A stretch of 64,000 nucleotides of DNA from Fragum whitleyi (Eukaryota > Mollusca > Bivalvia > Cardiida > Cardiidae), in contig OX411549.1 of assembly GCA_948146395.1 (NCBI GenBank), forward strand, positions 35,796,693 through 35,860,692. The letters are read 5' to 3'. Position numbers and translations under genes: made by a program. Shown here in pieces: positions 63,385-64,000 of this stretch. The notes beneath the pieces were generated by a model. The model did not search any database. It saw nothing but the letters and a program-made list of their open reading frames with translations, and was not told where the DNA came from. The stretch's first letter is position 1. Every line of letters begins with the position of its first letter.

Positions 63385-64000
63385 AAAAAGAGGTCCTGGA
63401 GGACCTGTATCGCTCCACTGCCTTTAACACCTCCAGATTTGAAAAAGAGATTTTCCAAATAGAAAAACAATATCGGAACAATTTCACTTACAGAACGTTC
63501 ATGTCCAGTTTTATTGAAAATGTCCCAATGGCTTTGGAGGAGCTTGAACAATTTTGGAGGAGGGTAACCCAAGGATAATTCATGCCAAGTTTCATTAATA
63601 TTTGTCCAATGATTTTGAAGAGGGTCACCCAAAGAACATTTATACCAAGTTGAAATCGGCCCAACGATTTTGGAGGAGAAAGTTTTTGCCCAAGGCACAT
63701 TCAGACCAAGTTTCATTGAAATGAGCCCGATATTTTGGGAGGAAAAAATTTTAAAGCTTTTATAGTGAAAATAAGTCCCGCCCTGTCACACCCGTATTTA
63801 GAAATAAATCTAAATTTCTTGAATAACTTTGGATGAGGGTCACATAAGAAACATTTCTTATGTTTGGGAAATAAACATATGGTTTTATATGTTTATATAT
63901 AAAAACATATATATATGTTTTGGGAGGAAAAGTTTTTTGAAGATTTTATCGTCAAAATAAGACCCGCCCTGTCACGCCCATTTTTGGGTTCAATCTATAT
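63385..64000 (-). mobile_element. AGCTCCACTGG-family element running off the right edge
   Basis: The 3' end (minus strand) is CAGTGGAGCGATACAGGTCC with hairpin and CTCTT. Diverged tandem units continue to the window end. Open frames here are only repeat translations. Confidence 0.7.

Noticed and set aside
63369..63716. Paired minus-strand frames as a coding gene
   Set aside because: They translate tandem units of the AGCTCCACTGG-family element.

Overview
The window is animal nuclear DNA: AT-rich, with 30 small exons of one gene spread over about 52 kb of repeat-filled introns, all with GT-AG splice sites. The repeats (elements opening with a GCCCCCGTATCGAG-type hairpin or TAGCTCACC/TAGCTCCACT, and tRNA-derived SINEs with a GATATAACTG...GGCGTTAAAC tail) suggest a bivalve mollusc. 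That placement comes from recalled repeat style, not from a search.

The only protein-coding gene I can support is WDR19 (IFT144), a core subunit of the intraflagellar transport complex A. It runs on the + strand from the left edge to a stop codon at 52844-52846. I placed 30 exons by homology and reading phase. Every junction keeps frame, and together they give 1215 residues: the rest of the N-terminal WD40 propeller, a second propeller, a long TPR-like helical solenoid and a cysteine-rich zinc-binding C-terminus. The first roughly 125 residues, the promoter and the 5' UTR lie upstream of the window. A poly(A) hexamer overlaps the stop codon and a second lies 17 bp after it.

Region by region: 1-9 kb holds exons 1-6, two SINEs and several repeat elements. 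9-14 kb is a repeat-rich intron. 14-21.8 kb holds exons 7-11, with a decayed partial copy of exon 9 just upstream of exon 9. 21.8-29.3 kb is the largest intron and carries a five-copy 300-bp tandem array. 29.3-52.8 kb holds exons 12-30, separated by nested transposons. 53-64 kb has no recognisable host gene; it holds repeats, a broken Tc1-like transposase and an unassigned stretch (58.3-60.8 kb).

The most unusual content is the repeats. At least seven otherwise different families share one plan: TT|TAGCTC-like or hairpin start, subterminal inverted repeats, a GTCTGTCC/GTCCGTGC microsatellite near the 5' end, a core often made of 145-300 bp tandem units, a 3' hairpin, then CTTGTT. This resembles Helentron-derived (DINE-1/pearl-like) non-autonomous elements. 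Inside the gene nearly all copies point the same way as transcription. Three sit with their 3' end directly against a splice acceptor (exons 2, 14, 29), and three nested insertions can be compared with an uninterrupted sequence in the same window.
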